Below are positions 38,803 through 52,188 of a DNA stretch of 64,000 nucleotides, in pieces (the stretch's first letter is position 1; each line of letters starts with the position of its first letter). The stretch covers positions 14,718,393 through 14,782,392 of the forward strand of contig OX326960.1 of the NCBI GenBank assembly GCA_946800325.1, written 5' to 3'. Both the position numbers and the translations under genes were made by a program. Origin of the DNA: Luzula sylvatica. Lineage: Eukaryota > Streptophyta > Magnoliopsida > Poales > Juncaceae. The notes under the pieces are model-generated. The model was not told the DNA's origin, did not search any database, and worked only from the letters and a program-made list of their open reading frames with translations.

Positions 38803-41800
38803 GTAAAAGATACGATACAATCGATCTAAAAACACGTTATTTGAACTCCTCAAAGCGTTAAAATCATGTTTTGAATCGAAAAACAAACTTTCTTAGTGTT
38901 TGTGAAATTTGGTGAAAAGTTATGTACTAAAAGATACGATACAAATGATCCAAAAACACGTTATTTGAACTCCTCAAAGCGTTAAAATCTTGTTTTGAAT
39001 CGAAAAACAAACTTTCTTAGTGTTTCTGAAATTTGGTGAAAAATTCTGTAGTAAAAGATGCGACACAATTGATCTAAAAACACGTTATTTGAACTCCTCA
39101 AAGCGTTAAAATCTTGTTTTCAATCGAAAAACAAACTTTCTTAGTGTTTGTGAAATTTGGTGAAAAGTTATGTAGTAAAAGATACGACACAAATGATCTA
39201 AAAACATGTTATTTGAACTCCTCAAAGCGTTAAAATCTTGTTTTGAATCGAAAAACAAACTTTCTTAGTGTTTGTGAAATTTGGTGAAAAGTTATGTACT
39301 AAAAGATACGATACAAATGATCTAAAACACGTTATGTGAAATCCTCAAAGCGTTAAAATCTTGTTTTGAATCGAAAAACAAACTTTCTTAGTGTTTGTGA
39401 AATTTGGTGAAAAGTTATGTAGTAAAAGATATGATACAATTGATCTAAAAACACGTTATTTGAACTCCTCAAAGCGTTAAAATCTTGTTTTGATTCGAAA
39501 AACAAACTTTCTTAGTGTTTGTGAAATTTGGTGAAAAGTTATGTACTAAAAGAAACGATACAAATGATCTGAAAACACGCTATTTGAACTCCTCAAAGCG
39601 TTAAAATCTTGTTTTGAATCGAAAAACAAACTTTCTTAGTGTTTGTGAAATTTGGTGAAAAGTTATGTAGTAAAAGATATGATACAATTGATCTAAAAAC
39701 ATGTTATTTGAACTCCTCAAAGCGTTAAAATCTTGTTTTGAATCGAAAAACAAACTTTCTTAGTGTTTGTGAAATTTGGTGAAAAGTTATGTACTAAAAG
39801 ATACGATACAAATGATCTAAAACACGTTATGTGAAATCCTCAAAGCGTTAAAATCTTGTTTTGAATCGAAAAACAAACTTTCTTAGTGTTTGTGAAATTT
39901 GGTGAAAAGTTATGTAGTGAAAGATACGATACAAATGATCTAAAAACATGTTATTTGAACTCCTCAAAGCGTTAAAATCTTGTTTTGAATCGAAAAACAA
40001 AGTTTCTTAGTGTTTGTGAAATTTGGTGAAAAGTTATGTACTAAAAGATACGATACAAATGATCTAAAAACACTTTATTTGAACTCCTCAAAGCGTTAAA
40101 ATCTTGTTTTGAATCGAAAAACAAACTTTCTTAGTGTTTGTGAAATTTGGTGAAAAGTTATGTAGTAAAAGATACGATACAATTGATCTAAAAACACGTT
40201 ATTTGTACTCCTCAAAGCGTTAAAATCTTGTTTTGAATCGAAAAACAAACTTTCTTAGTGTTTGTTAAATTTGGTGGAAAGTTATGTACTAAAAGATACG
40301 ATACAAATGATCTGAAAACACGCTATTTGAACTCCTGAAAGCGTTAAAATCTTGTTTTGAATCGAAAAACAAACTTTCTTAGTGTTTGTGAAATTTGGTG
40401 AAAAGTTATGTAGTAAAAGATACGACACAATTGATCTAAAAACACGTTATTTGAACTCCTCAAAGCGTTAAAATCTTGTTTTGAATCGAAAAACAAACAT
40501 TCTTAGCGTTTGTGAAATTTGGTGAAAAGTTATGTAGTAAAAGATACGACACAATTGATCTAAAAACACGTTATTTGAACTCCTCAAAGCGTTAAAATCT
40601 TGTTTTGAATCGAAAAACAAACTTTCTTAGTGTTTGTGAAATTTGGTGAAAAGTTATGTACTAAAAGAAACGATACAAATGATCTGAAAACACGCTATTT
40701 GAACTCCTGAAAGCATTAAAATCTTGTTTTGAATCGAAAAACAAACTTTCTTAGTGTTTGTGAAATATGGTGAAAAGTTATGTAGTAAAAGATACGATAC
40801 AATTGATCTAAAAACACGTTATTTGAACTCCTCAAAGCGTTAAAATCTTGATTTGAATTGAAAAACAAACTTTCTTAGTGTTTGTGAAATTTGGTGAAAA
40901 GTTATGTAGTAAAAGATACGATACAATTGATCTAAAAACACGTTATTTGAACTCCTCAAAGCATTAAAATCTTGATTTGAATTGAAAAACAAACTTTCTT
41001 AGTGTTCGTGAAATTTGGTGAAAAGTTATGTGGTAAAAGATACGATACAAATGATCTAAAAACACGTTATTTGAACACCCCAAAGCGTTAAAATCTTGTT
41101 TTGAAACGAAAAACAAACTTTCTTAGTGTTTGTCAAATTTGGTGAAAAATTATGTAGTAAAAGATACGATACAATTGATCTCAAAACACGTTATTTGAAC
41201 TCCTCAAAGCGTTAAAATCTTGTTTTGAATCGAAAAACAAACTTTCTTAGTGTTTGTGAAATTTGGTGAAAAGTTATGTCGTAAAAGATACGATACAATT
41301 GATCTAAAAACACGTTATTTGAACTCCTCAAAGCGTTAAAATCTTGTTTTGAATCGAAAAACAAACTTTCTTAGTGTTTGTGAAATTTGGTTAAAAGTTA
41401 TGTCGTAAAAGATACGATACAATTGATCTAAAAACACGTTATTTGAACTCCTCAAAGCGTTAAAATCTTTTTTTGAATCGAAAAACAAACTTTCTTATTG
41501 TTTGTGAAATTTGGTGAAAAGTTATGTAGTAAAAGATACGATACAAATGATCTAAAAACACGTTATTTGAACTCCTCAAAGCGTTAAAATCTTGTTTTGA
41601 ATCGAAAAACAAACTTTCTTAGTGTTTGTGAAATTTGGTGAAAAGTTATGTAGCAAAAGATACGATACAATTGATCTAAAAACACGTTATTTGTACTCCT
41701 CAAAGCGTTAAAATCTTGTTTTGAATCGAAAAACAAACTTTCTTAGTGTTTGTGAAATTTGGTGAAAAGTTATGTACTAAAAGATACGATACAAATGATC

Positions 41801-43140
41801 TAAAAACACGTTATTTGAACTTCTCAAAGCGTTAAAATCTTGTTTTGAATCGAAAAACAAACTTTCTTAGTGTTTGTGAAATTTGGTGAAAAGTTATGTA
41901 GCAAAAGATACGATACAATTGATCTAAAAACACGTTATTTGTACTCCTCAAAGCGTTAAAATCTTGTTTTGAGTCGAAAAACAAACTTTCTTAGTGTTTG
42001 TGAAATTTGGTGAAAAGTTATGTACTAAAAGATACGATATAAATGATCTAAAAACACGTTATTTGAACTCCTCAAAGCGTTAAAATCTTGTTTTGAATCG
42101 AAAAACAAACATTCTTAGCGTTTGTGAAATTTGGTGAAAAGTTATGTAGTAAAAGATACGACACAATTGATCTAAAAACACGTTATTTGAACTCCTCAAA
42201 GCGTTAAAATCTTGTTTTGAATCGAAAAACAAACTTTCTTAGTGTTTGTGAAATTTGGTGAAAAGTTATGTACTAAAAGAAACGATACAAATGATCTGAA
42301 AACACGCTATTTGAACTCCTGAAAGCGTTAAAATCTTGTTTTGAATCGAAAAACAAACTTTCTTAGTGTTTGTGAAATTTGGTGAAAAGTTATGTAGTAA
42401 AAGATACGATACAATTGATCTAAAAACACGTTATTTGAACTCCTCAAAGCGTTAAAATCTTGATTTGAATTGAAAAACAAACTTTCTTAGTGTTTGTGAA
42501 ATTTGGTGAAAAGTTATGTAGTAAAAGATACGATACAATTGATCTAAAAACACGTTATTTGAACTCCTCAAAGCATTAAAATCTTGATTTGAATTGAAAA
42601 ACAAACTTTCTTAGTGTTCGTGAAATTTGGTGAAAAGTTATTTGGTAAAAGATACGATACAAATGATCTAAAAACACGTTATTTGAACACCCCAATGCGT
42701 TAAAATCTTGTTTTGAAACGAAAAACAAACTTTCTTAGTGTTTGTGAAATTTGGTGAAAAATTATGTAGTAAAAGATACGATACAATTGATCTCAAAACA
42801 CGTTATTTGAACTCCTCAAAGCGTTAAAATCTTGTTTTGAATCGAAAAACAAACTTTCTTAGTGTTTGTGAAATTTGGTGAAAAGTTATGTCGTAAAAGA
42901 TACGATACAATTGATCTAAAAACACGTTATTTGAACTCCTCAAAGCGTTAAAATCTTGTTTTGAATCGAAAAACAAACTTTCTTAGTGTTTGTGAAATTT
43001 GGTTAAAAGTTATGTCGTAAAAGATACGATACAATTGATCTAAAAACACGTTATTTGAACTCCTCAAAGCGTTAAAATCTTTTTTTGAATCGAAAAACAA
43101 ACTTTCTTAGTGTTTGTGAAATTTGTTGAAAAGTTATGTA
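38803..43140. repeat. HOR block 10: 35 monomers
   Basis: Order is A-F, hybrid a/Q, F/D hybrid, E, b, c d e f f Q' R S U V W T', K L M' N O' P' Q'' R S U V W T, 4,338 bp, with E at 39,299 and 39,794. The first ten monomers, to 40,040, are the end of the second 12,272-bp duplicate. After b the order resumes with c at 40,041, the ordinary successor of b elsewhere, so this end looks like the undisturbed junction. A private substitution, caccccaatgcg, is seen near 42,690. Confidence 0.85.
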
Positions 43141-46100
43141 GTAAAAGATACGATACAATCGATCTAAAAACACGTTATTTGAACTCCTCAAAGCGTTAAA
43201 ATCATGTTTTGAATCGAAAAACAAACTTTCTTAGTGTTTGTGAAATTTGGTGAAAAGTTATGTACTAAAAGATACGATACAAATGATCCAAAAACACGTT
43301 ATTTGAACTCCTCAAAGCGTTAAAATCTTGTTTTGAATCGAAAAACAAACTTTCTTAGTGTTTCTGAAATTTGGTGAAAAATTATGTAGTAAAAGATGCG
43401 ACACAATTGATCTAAAAACACGTTATTTGAACTCCTCAAAGCGTTAAAATCTTGTTTTCAATCGAAAAACAAACTTTCTTAGTGTTTGTGAAATTTGGTG
43501 AAAAGTTATGTAGTAAAAGATACGACACAAATGATCTAAAAACATGTTATTTGAACTCCTCAAAGCGTTAAAATCTTGTTTTGAATCGAAAAACAAACTT
43601 TCTTAGTGTTTGTGAAATTTGGTGAAAAGTTATGTACTAAAAGATACGATACAAATGATCTAAAACACGTTATGTGAAATCCTCAAAGCGTTAAAATCTT
43701 GTTTTGAATCGAAAAACAAACTTTCTTAGTGTTTGTGAAATTTGGTGAAAAGTTATGTAGTAAAAGATATGATACAATTGATCTAAAAACACGTTATTTG
43801 AACTCCTCAAAGCGTTAAAATCTTGTTTTGATTCGAAAAACAAACTTTCTTAGTGTTTGTGAAATTTGGTGAAAAGTTATGTACTAAAAGAAACGATACA
43901 AATGATCTGAAAACACGCTATTTGAACTCCTGAATGCGTTAAAATCTTGTTTTGAATCGAAAAACAAACTTTCTTAGTGTTTGTGAAATTTGGTGAAAAG
44001 TTATGTAGTGAAAGATACGATACAAATGATCTAAAAACATGTTATTTGAACTCCTCAAAGCGTTAAAATCTTGTTTTGAATCGAAAAACAAAGTTTCTTA
44101 GTGTTTGTGAAATTTGGTGAAAAGTTATGTACTAAAAGATACGATACAAATGATCTAAAAACACTTTATTTGAACTCCTCAAAGCGTTAAAATCTTGTTT
44201 TGAATCGAAAAACAAACTTTCTTAGTGTTTGTGAAATTTGGTGAAAAGTTATGTAGTAAAAGATACGATACAATTGATCTAAAAACACGTTATTTGTACT
44301 CCTCAAAGCGTTAAAATCTTGTTTTGAATCGAAAAACAAACTTTCTTAGTGTTTGTTAAATTTGGTGGAAAGTTATGTACTAAAAGATACGATACAAATG
44401 ATCTGAAAACACGCTATTTGAACTCCTGAAAGCGTTAAAATCTTGTTTTGAATCGAAAAACAAACTTTCTTAGTGTTTGTGAAATTTGGTGAAAAGTTAT
44501 GTAGTAAAAGATACGACACAATTGATCTAAAAACACGTTATTTGAACTCCTCAAAGCGTTAAAATCTTGTTTTGAATCGAAAAACAAACATTCTTAGCGT
44601 TTGTGAAATTTGGTGAAAAGTTATGTAGTAAAAGATACGACACAATTGATCTAAAAACACGTTATTTGAACTCCTCAAAGCGTTAAAATCTTGTTTTGAA
44701 TCGAAAAACAAACTTTCTTAGTGTTTGTGAAATTTGGTGAAAAGTTATGTACTAAAAGAAACGATACAAATGATCTGAAAACACGCTATTTGAACTCCTG
44801 AAAGCATTAAAATCTTGTTTTGAATCGAAAAACAAACTTTCTTAGTGTTTGTGAAATATGGTGAAAAGTTATGTAGTAAAAGATACGATACAATTGATCT
44901 AAAAACACGTTATTTGAACTCCTCAAAGCGTTAAAATCTTGATTTGAATTGAAAAACAAACTTTCTTAGTGTTTGTGAAATTTGGTGAAAAGTTATGTAG
45001 TAAAAGATACGATACAATTGATCTAAAAACACGCTATTTGAACTCCTCAAAGCATTAAAATCTTGATTTGAATTGAAAAACAAACTTTCTTAGTGTTCGT
45101 GAAATTTGGTGAAAAGTTATGTGGTAAAAGATACGATACAAATGATCTAAAAACACGTTATTTGAACACCCCAAAGCGTTAAAATCTTGTTTTGAAACGA
45201 AAAACAAACTTTCTTAGTGTTTGTCAAATTTGGTGAAAAATTATGTAGTAAAAGATACGATACAATTGATCTCAAAACACGTTATTTGAACTCCTCAAAG
45301 CGTTAAAATCTTGTTTTGAATCGAAAAACAAACTTTCTTAGTGTTTGTGAAATTTGGTGAAAAGTTATGTCGTAAAAGATACGATACAATTGATCTAAAA
45401 ACACGTTATTTGAACTCCTCAAAGCGTTAAAATCTTGTTTTGAATCGAAAAACAAACTTTCTTAGTGTTTGTGAAATTTGGTTAAAAGTTATGTCGTAAA
45501 AGATACGATACAATTGATCTAAAAACACGTTATTTGAACTCCTCAAAGCGTTAAAATCTTTTTTTGAATCGAAAAACAAACTTTCTTATTGTTTGTGAAA
45601 TTTGGTGAAAAGTTATGTAGTAAAAGATACGATACAAATGATCTAAAAACACGTTATTTGAACTCCTCAAAGCGTTAAAATCTTGTTTTGAATCGAAAAA
45701 CAAACTTTCTTAGTGTTTGTGAAATTTGGTGAAAAGTTATGTAGCAAAAGATACGATACAATTGATCTAAAAACACGTTATTTGTACTCCTCAAAGCGTT
45801 AAAATCTTGTTTTGAATCGAAAAACAAACTTTCTTAGTGTTTGTGAAATTTGGTGAAAAGTTATGTACTAAAAGATACGATACAAATGATCTAAAAACAC
45901 GTTATTTGAACTTCTCAAAGCGTTAAAATCTTGTTTTGAATCGAAAAACAAACTTTCTTAGTGTTTGTGAAATTTGGTGAAAAGTTATGTAGCAAAAGAT
46001 ACGATACAATTGATCTAAAAACACGTTATTTGTACTCCTCAAAGCGTTAAAATCTTGTTTTGAGTCGAAAAACAAACTTTCTTAGTGTTTGTGAAATTTG

Positions 46101-47107
46101 GTGAAAAGTTATGTACTAAAAGATACGATATAAATGATCTAAAAACACGTTATTTGAACTCCTCAAAGCGTTAAAATCTTGTTTTGAATCGAAAAACAAA
46201 CATTCTTAGCGTTTGTGAAATTTGGTGAAAAGTTATGTAGTAAAAGATACGACACAATTGATCTAAAAACACGTTATTTGAACTCCTCAAAGCGTTAAAA
46301 TCTTGTTTTGAATCGAAAAACAAACTTTCTTAGTGTTTGTGAAATTTGGTGAAAAGTTATGTAGTAAAAGATACGATACAATTGATCTAAAAACACGTTA
46401 TTTGAACTCCTCAAAGCGTTAAAATCTTGATTTGAATTGAAAAACAAACTTTCTTAGTGTTTGTGAAATTTGGTGAAAAGTTATGTAGTAAAAGATACGA
46501 TACAATTGATCTAAAAACACGTTATTTGAACTCCTCAAAGCATTAAAATCTTGATTTGAATTGAAAAACAAACTTTCTTAGTGTTCGTGAAATTTGGTGA
46601 AAAGTTATTTGGTAAAAGATACGATACAAATGATCTAAAAACACGTTATTTGAACACCCCAAAGCGTTAAAATCTTGTATTGAAACGAAAAACAAACTTT
46701 CTTAGTGTTTGTGAAATTTGGTGAAAAATTATGTAGTAAAAGATACGATACAATTGATCTCAAAACACGTTATTTGAACTCCTCAAAGCGTTAAAATCTT
46801 GTTTTGAATCGAAAAACAAACTTTCTTAGTGTTTGTGAAATTTGGTGAAAAGTTATGTCGTAAAAGATACGATACAATTGATCTAAAAACACGTTATTTG
46901 AACTCCTCAAAGCGTTAAAATCTTGTTTTGAATCGAAAAACAAACTTTCTTAGTGTTTGTGAAATTTGGTTAAAAGTTATGTCGTAAAAGATACGATACA
47001 ATTGATCTAAAAACACGTTATTTGAACTCCTCAAAGCATTAAAATCTTTTTTTGAATCGAAAAACAAACTTTCTTAGTGTTTGTGAAATTTGTTGAAAAG
47101 TTATGTA
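43141..47107. repeat. HOR block 11: 32-monomer unit, third copy
   Basis: This has the same order and 3,967-bp length as blocks 5 and 8, with E at 43,637. It lies 23,057 bp from block 5. It lacks the cttagttttt change shared by blocks 5 and 8 and carries its own change, cttgtattgaaacg near 46,676. It is therefore a slightly more distant relative of that pair. Confidence 0.86.
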
Positions 47108-50100
47108 GTAAAAGATACGATACAATCGATCTAAAAACACGTTATTTGAACTCCTCAAAGCGTTAAAATCATGTTTTGAATCGAAAAACAAACTTTCTTA
47201 GTGTTTGTGAAATTTGGTGAAAAGTTATGTACTAAAAGATACGATACAAATGATCCAAAAACACGTTATTTGAACTCCTCAAAGCGTTAAAATCTTGTTT
47301 TGAATCGAAAAACAAACTTTCTTAGTGTTTCTGAAATTTGGTGAAAAATTATGTAGTAAAAGATGCGACACAATTGATCTAAAAACACGTTATTTGAACT
47401 CCTCAAAGCGTTAAAATCTTGTTTTCAATCGAAAAACAAACTTTCTTAGTGTTTGTGAAATTTGGTGAAAAGTTATGTAGTAAAAGATACGACACAAATG
47501 ATCTAAAAACATGTTATTTGAACTCCTCAAAGCGTTAAAATCTTGTTTTGAATCGAAAAACAAACTTTCTTAGTGTTTGTGAAATTTGGTGAAAAGTTAT
47601 GTACTAAAAGATACGATACAAATGATCTAAAACACGTTATGTGAAATCCTCAAAGCGTTAAAATCTTGTTTTGAATCGAAAAACAAAATTTCTTAGTGTT
47701 TGTGAAATTTGGTTAAAAGTTATGTAGTAAAAGATATGATACAATTGATCTAAAAACACGTTATTTGAACTCCTCAAAGCGTTAAAATCTTGTTTTGAAT
47801 CGAAAAACAAACTTTCTTAGTGTTTGTGAAATTTGGTGAAAAGTTATGTACTAAAAGAAACGATACAAATGATCTGAAAACACGCTATTTGAACTCCTGA
47901 AAGCGTTAAAATCTTGTTTTGAATCGAAAAACAAACTTTCTTAGTGTTTGTTAAATTTGGTGAAAAGTTATGTAGTGAAAGATACGATACAAATGATCTA
48001 AAAACATGTTATTTGAACTCCTCAAAGCGTTAAAATCTTGTTTTGAATCGAAAAACAAAGTTTCTTAGTGTTTGTGAAATTTGGTGAAAAGTTATGTACT
48101 AAAAGATACGATACAAATGATCTAAAAACACTTTATTTGAACTCCTCAAAGCGTTAAAATCTTGTTTTGAACCGAAAAACAAACTTTCTTAGTGTTTGTG
48201 TAATTTGGTGAAAAGTTATGTAGTAAAAGATACGATACAATTGATCTAAAAACACGTTATTTGTACTCCTCAAAGCGTTAAAATCTTGTTTTGAATCGAA
48301 AAACAAACTTTCTTAGTGTTTGTCAAATTTGGTGAAAAGTTATGTACTAAAAGATACGATACAAATGATCTGAAAACACGCTATTTGAACTCCTGAAAGC
48401 GTTAAAATCTTGTTTTGAATCGAAAAACAAACTTTCTTAGTGTTTGTGAAATTTGGTGAAAAGTTATGTAGTAAAAGATACGACACAATTGATCTAAAAA
48501 CACGTTATTTGAACTCCTCAAAGCGTTAAAATCTTGTTTTGAATCGAAAAACAAACTTTCTTTGTGTTTGTGAAATTTGGTGAAAAGTTATGTAGTAAAA
48601 GATACGATACAATTGATCTAAAAACACGTTATTTGAACTCCTCAAAGCGTTAAAATCTTGATTTGAATTGAAAAATAAACTTTCTTAGTGTTTGTGAAAT
48701 TTGGTGAAAAGTTATGTAGTAACAGATACGATACAATTGATCTAAAAACACGTTATTTGAACTCCTCAAAGCGTTAAAATCTTGATTTGAATTGAAAAAC
48801 AAACTTTCTTAGTGTTCGTGAAATTTGGTGAAAAGTTATGTGGTAAAAGATACGATACAAATGATCTAAAAACACGTTATTTGAACACCCCAAAGCGTTA
48901 AAATCTTGTTTTGAAACGTAAAACAAACTTTCTTAGTGTTTGTGATATTTGGTGAAAAATTATGTAGTAAAAGATACGATACAATTGATCTCAAAACACG
49001 TTATTTGAACTCCTAAAAGCGTTAAAATCTTGTTTTGAATCGAAAAACAAAGTTTCTTAGTGTTTGTGAAATTTGGTGAACAGTTATGTACTAAAAGATA
49101 CGATACAAATGATCTAAAAACACTTTATTTGAACTCCTCAAAGCGTTAAAATCTTGTTTTGAATCGAAAAACAAACTTTCTTAGTGTTTGTGTAATTTGG
49201 TGAAAAGTTATGTAGTAAAAGATACGATACAATTGATCTAAAAACACGTTATTTGTACTCCTCAAAGCGTTAAAATCTTGTTTTGAATCGAAAAACAAAC
49301 TTTCTTAGTGTTTGTGAAATTTGGTGAAAAGTTATGTACTAAAAGATACGATACAAATGATCTGAAAACACGCTATTTGAACTCCTGAAAGCGTTAAAAT
49401 CTTGTTTTGAATCGAAAAACAAACTTTCTTAGTGTTTGTGAAATTTGGTGAAAAGTTATGTAGTAAAAGATACGACACAATTGATCTAAAAACACGTTAT
49501 TTGAACTCCTCAAAGCGTTAAAATCTTGTTTTGAATCGAAAAACAAACTTTCTTAGTGTTTGTGAAATTTGGTGAAAAGTTATGTAGTAAAAGATACGAT
49601 ACAATTGATCTAAAAACACGTTATTTGAACTCCTCAAAGCGTTAAAATCTTGATTTGAATTGAAAAACAAACTTTCTTAGTGTTCGTGAAATTTGGTGAA
49701 AAGTTATGTGGTAAAAGATACGATACAAATGATCTAAAAACACGTTATTTGAACACCCCAAAGCGTTAAAATCTTGTTTTGAAACGAAAAACAAACTTTC
49801 TTAGTGTTTGTGATATTTGGTGAAAAATTATGTAGTAAAAGATACGATACAATTGATCTCAAAACACGTTATTTGAACTCCTCAAAGCGTTAAAATCTTG
49901 TTTTGAATCGAAAAACAAACTTTCTTAGCGTTTGTGAAATTTGGTGAAAAGTTATGTAGTAAAATATACGATACAATTGATCTAAAAACACGTTATTTGA
50001 ACTCCTTAAAGTGTTAAAATCTTGTTTTGATTCGAAATACAAACTTTCTTAGTGTTTGTGAAATTTGGTGAAAAGTTATGTAGTAAAATATACGATACAA

Positions 50101-52188
50101 TTGATCTAAAAACACGTTATTTGAACTCCTCAAAGCGTTAAAATCTTGTTTTGAATCGAAAAACAAACTTTCTTTGTGTTTGTGAAATTTGGTGAAAAGC
50201 TATGTAGTAAAAGATACGATACAATTGATCTAAAAACACGTTATTTGAACTCCTCGAAGCGTTAAAAACTTGTTTTGAATCGAAAAACAAACTTTCTTAG
50301 TGTTTGTGAAATTTGGTTAAAAGTTATGTAGTAAAAGATACGATACACATAATCAAAAAACATGTTATTTGAACTCCTCAAAGCGTTAAAATCTTGTTTT
50401 GAATCGAAAAACAAACTTTCTTAGTGTTTGTGAAATTTGGTGAAAAGTTATGTAGTAAAAGATACGATACAAATGATCTAAAAACACGTTATTTGAACTC
50501 CTCAAAGCGTTAAAATCTTGTTTTGAATCGAAAAACAAACTTTCTTAGTGTTTGTGAAATTTGGTGAAAAGTTATGTAGCAAAAGATACGATACAATTGA
50601 TCTAAAAACACGTTATTTGAACTCCTCAAAGCGTTAAAATCTTGTTTTGAATCGAAAAACAAACTTTCTTAGTGTTTGTGAAATTTGGTGAAAAGTTATG
50701 TACTAAAAGATACGATACAAATGATCTAAAAACACGTTATTTGAACTCCTCAAAGCGTTAAAATCTTGTTTTGAATCGAAAAACAAACTTTCTTAGTGTT
50801 TGTGAAATTTGGTGAAAAGTTATGTAGCAAAAGATACGATACAATTGATCTAAAAACACGTTATTTGTACTCCTCAAAGCGTTAAAATCTTGTTTTGAAT
50901 CGAAAAACAAACTTTCTTAGTGTTTGTGAAATTTGGTGAAAAGTTATGTACTAAAAGATACGATATAAATGATCTAAAAACACGTTATTTGAACTCCTCA
51001 AAGCGTTAAAATCTTGTTTTGAATCGAAAAACAAACTTTCTTAGCGTTTGTGAAATTTGGTGAAAAGTTATGTAGTAAAAGATACGACACAATTGATCTA
51101 AAAACATGTTATTTGAACTCCTCAAAGCGTTAAAATCTTGTTTTGAATCGAAAAACAAACTTTCTTTGTGTTTGTGAAATTTGGTGAAAAGTTATGTAGT
51201 AAAAGATACGATACAATTGATCTAAAAACACGTTATTTGTACTCCTCAAAGCGTTAAAATCTTGTTTTGAATCGAAAAACAAACTTTCTTAGTGTTTGTG
51301 AAATTTGGTGAAAAGTTATGTAGTAAAAGATACGATACAATTGATCTAAAAACACGTTATTTGAACTCCTCAAAGCGTTAAAATCTTGATTTGAATTGAA
51401 AAACAAACTTTCTTAGTGTTTGTGAAATTTGGTGAAAAGTTATGTAGTAAAAGATACGATACAATTGATCTAAAAACACGTTATTTGAACTCCTCAAAGC
51501 ATTAAAATCTTGATTTGAATTGAAAAACAAACTTTCTTAGTGTTCGTGAAATTTGGTGAAAAGTTATGTGGTAAAAGATACGATACAAATGATCTAAAAA
51601 CACGTTATTTGAACACCCCAAAGCGTTAAAATCTTGTTTTGAAACGAAAAACAAACTTTCTTAGTGTTTGTGAAATTTGGTGAAAAATTATGTAGTAAAA
51701 GATACGATACAATTGATCTCAAAACAAGTTATTTTAACTCCTCAAAGCGTTAAAATCTTGTTTTGAATCGAAAAACAAACTTTCTTAGTGTTTGTGAAAT
51801 TTGGTGAAAAGTTATGTCGTAAAATATACGATACAATTGATCTAAAAACACGTTATTTGAACTCCTCAAAGCGTTAAAATCTTGTTTTGAATCGAAAAAC
51901 AAACTTTCTTAGTGTTTGTGAAATTTGGTGAAAAGTTATGTCGTAAAATATACGATACAATTGATCTAAAAACACGTTATTTGAACTCCTCAAAGCGTTA
52001 AAATCTTGTTTGAATCGAAAAACAAACTTTCTTAGTGTTTGTGAAATTTGGTGAAAAGTTATGTTGTAAAAGATACGATACAATCGATCTAAAAACACGT
52101 TATTTGAACTCCTCAAAGCGTTAAAATTTTTTTTGAATCGAAAAACAAACTTTCTTAGTGTTTTTGAAATTTGTTGAAAAGTTATGTA
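47108..52188. repeat. HOR block 12: 41 monomers, more diverged
   Basis: Order is A-F, a-like (gaaagcg), b c d e f R S' U V, c d e f S' U V, G H I J K L M N O P, an L-like copy, R S U V, W W T, 5,081 bp. Three copies are 123 bp: E at 47,604, W at 51,943 and T at 52,066. The last two are adjacent and keep one reading frame. The V copy at 48,967-49,090 ends with b-type caaagtttc, so it is a V/b hybrid that explains the return to c. Private changes include gaaccg (48,170), gtaacag (48,720) and acgtaaaac (48,916), all shared with block 13. Confidence 0.82.

Larger units (their letters stand above)
27769..40040. repeat. Large tandem duplication, copy 2 (12,272 bp, 99 monomers)
   Basis: This copy follows copy 1 with nothing between them. 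The join is a b monomer (27,645) followed by M' (27,769), an order not seen elsewhere. At the far end b (39,917) is followed by c (40,041), the normal order. I saw no substitution separating the copies at the markers compared, so the event is recent or gene-conversion-maintained. An assembly error that doubled one segment would look the same. Confidence 0.87.
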
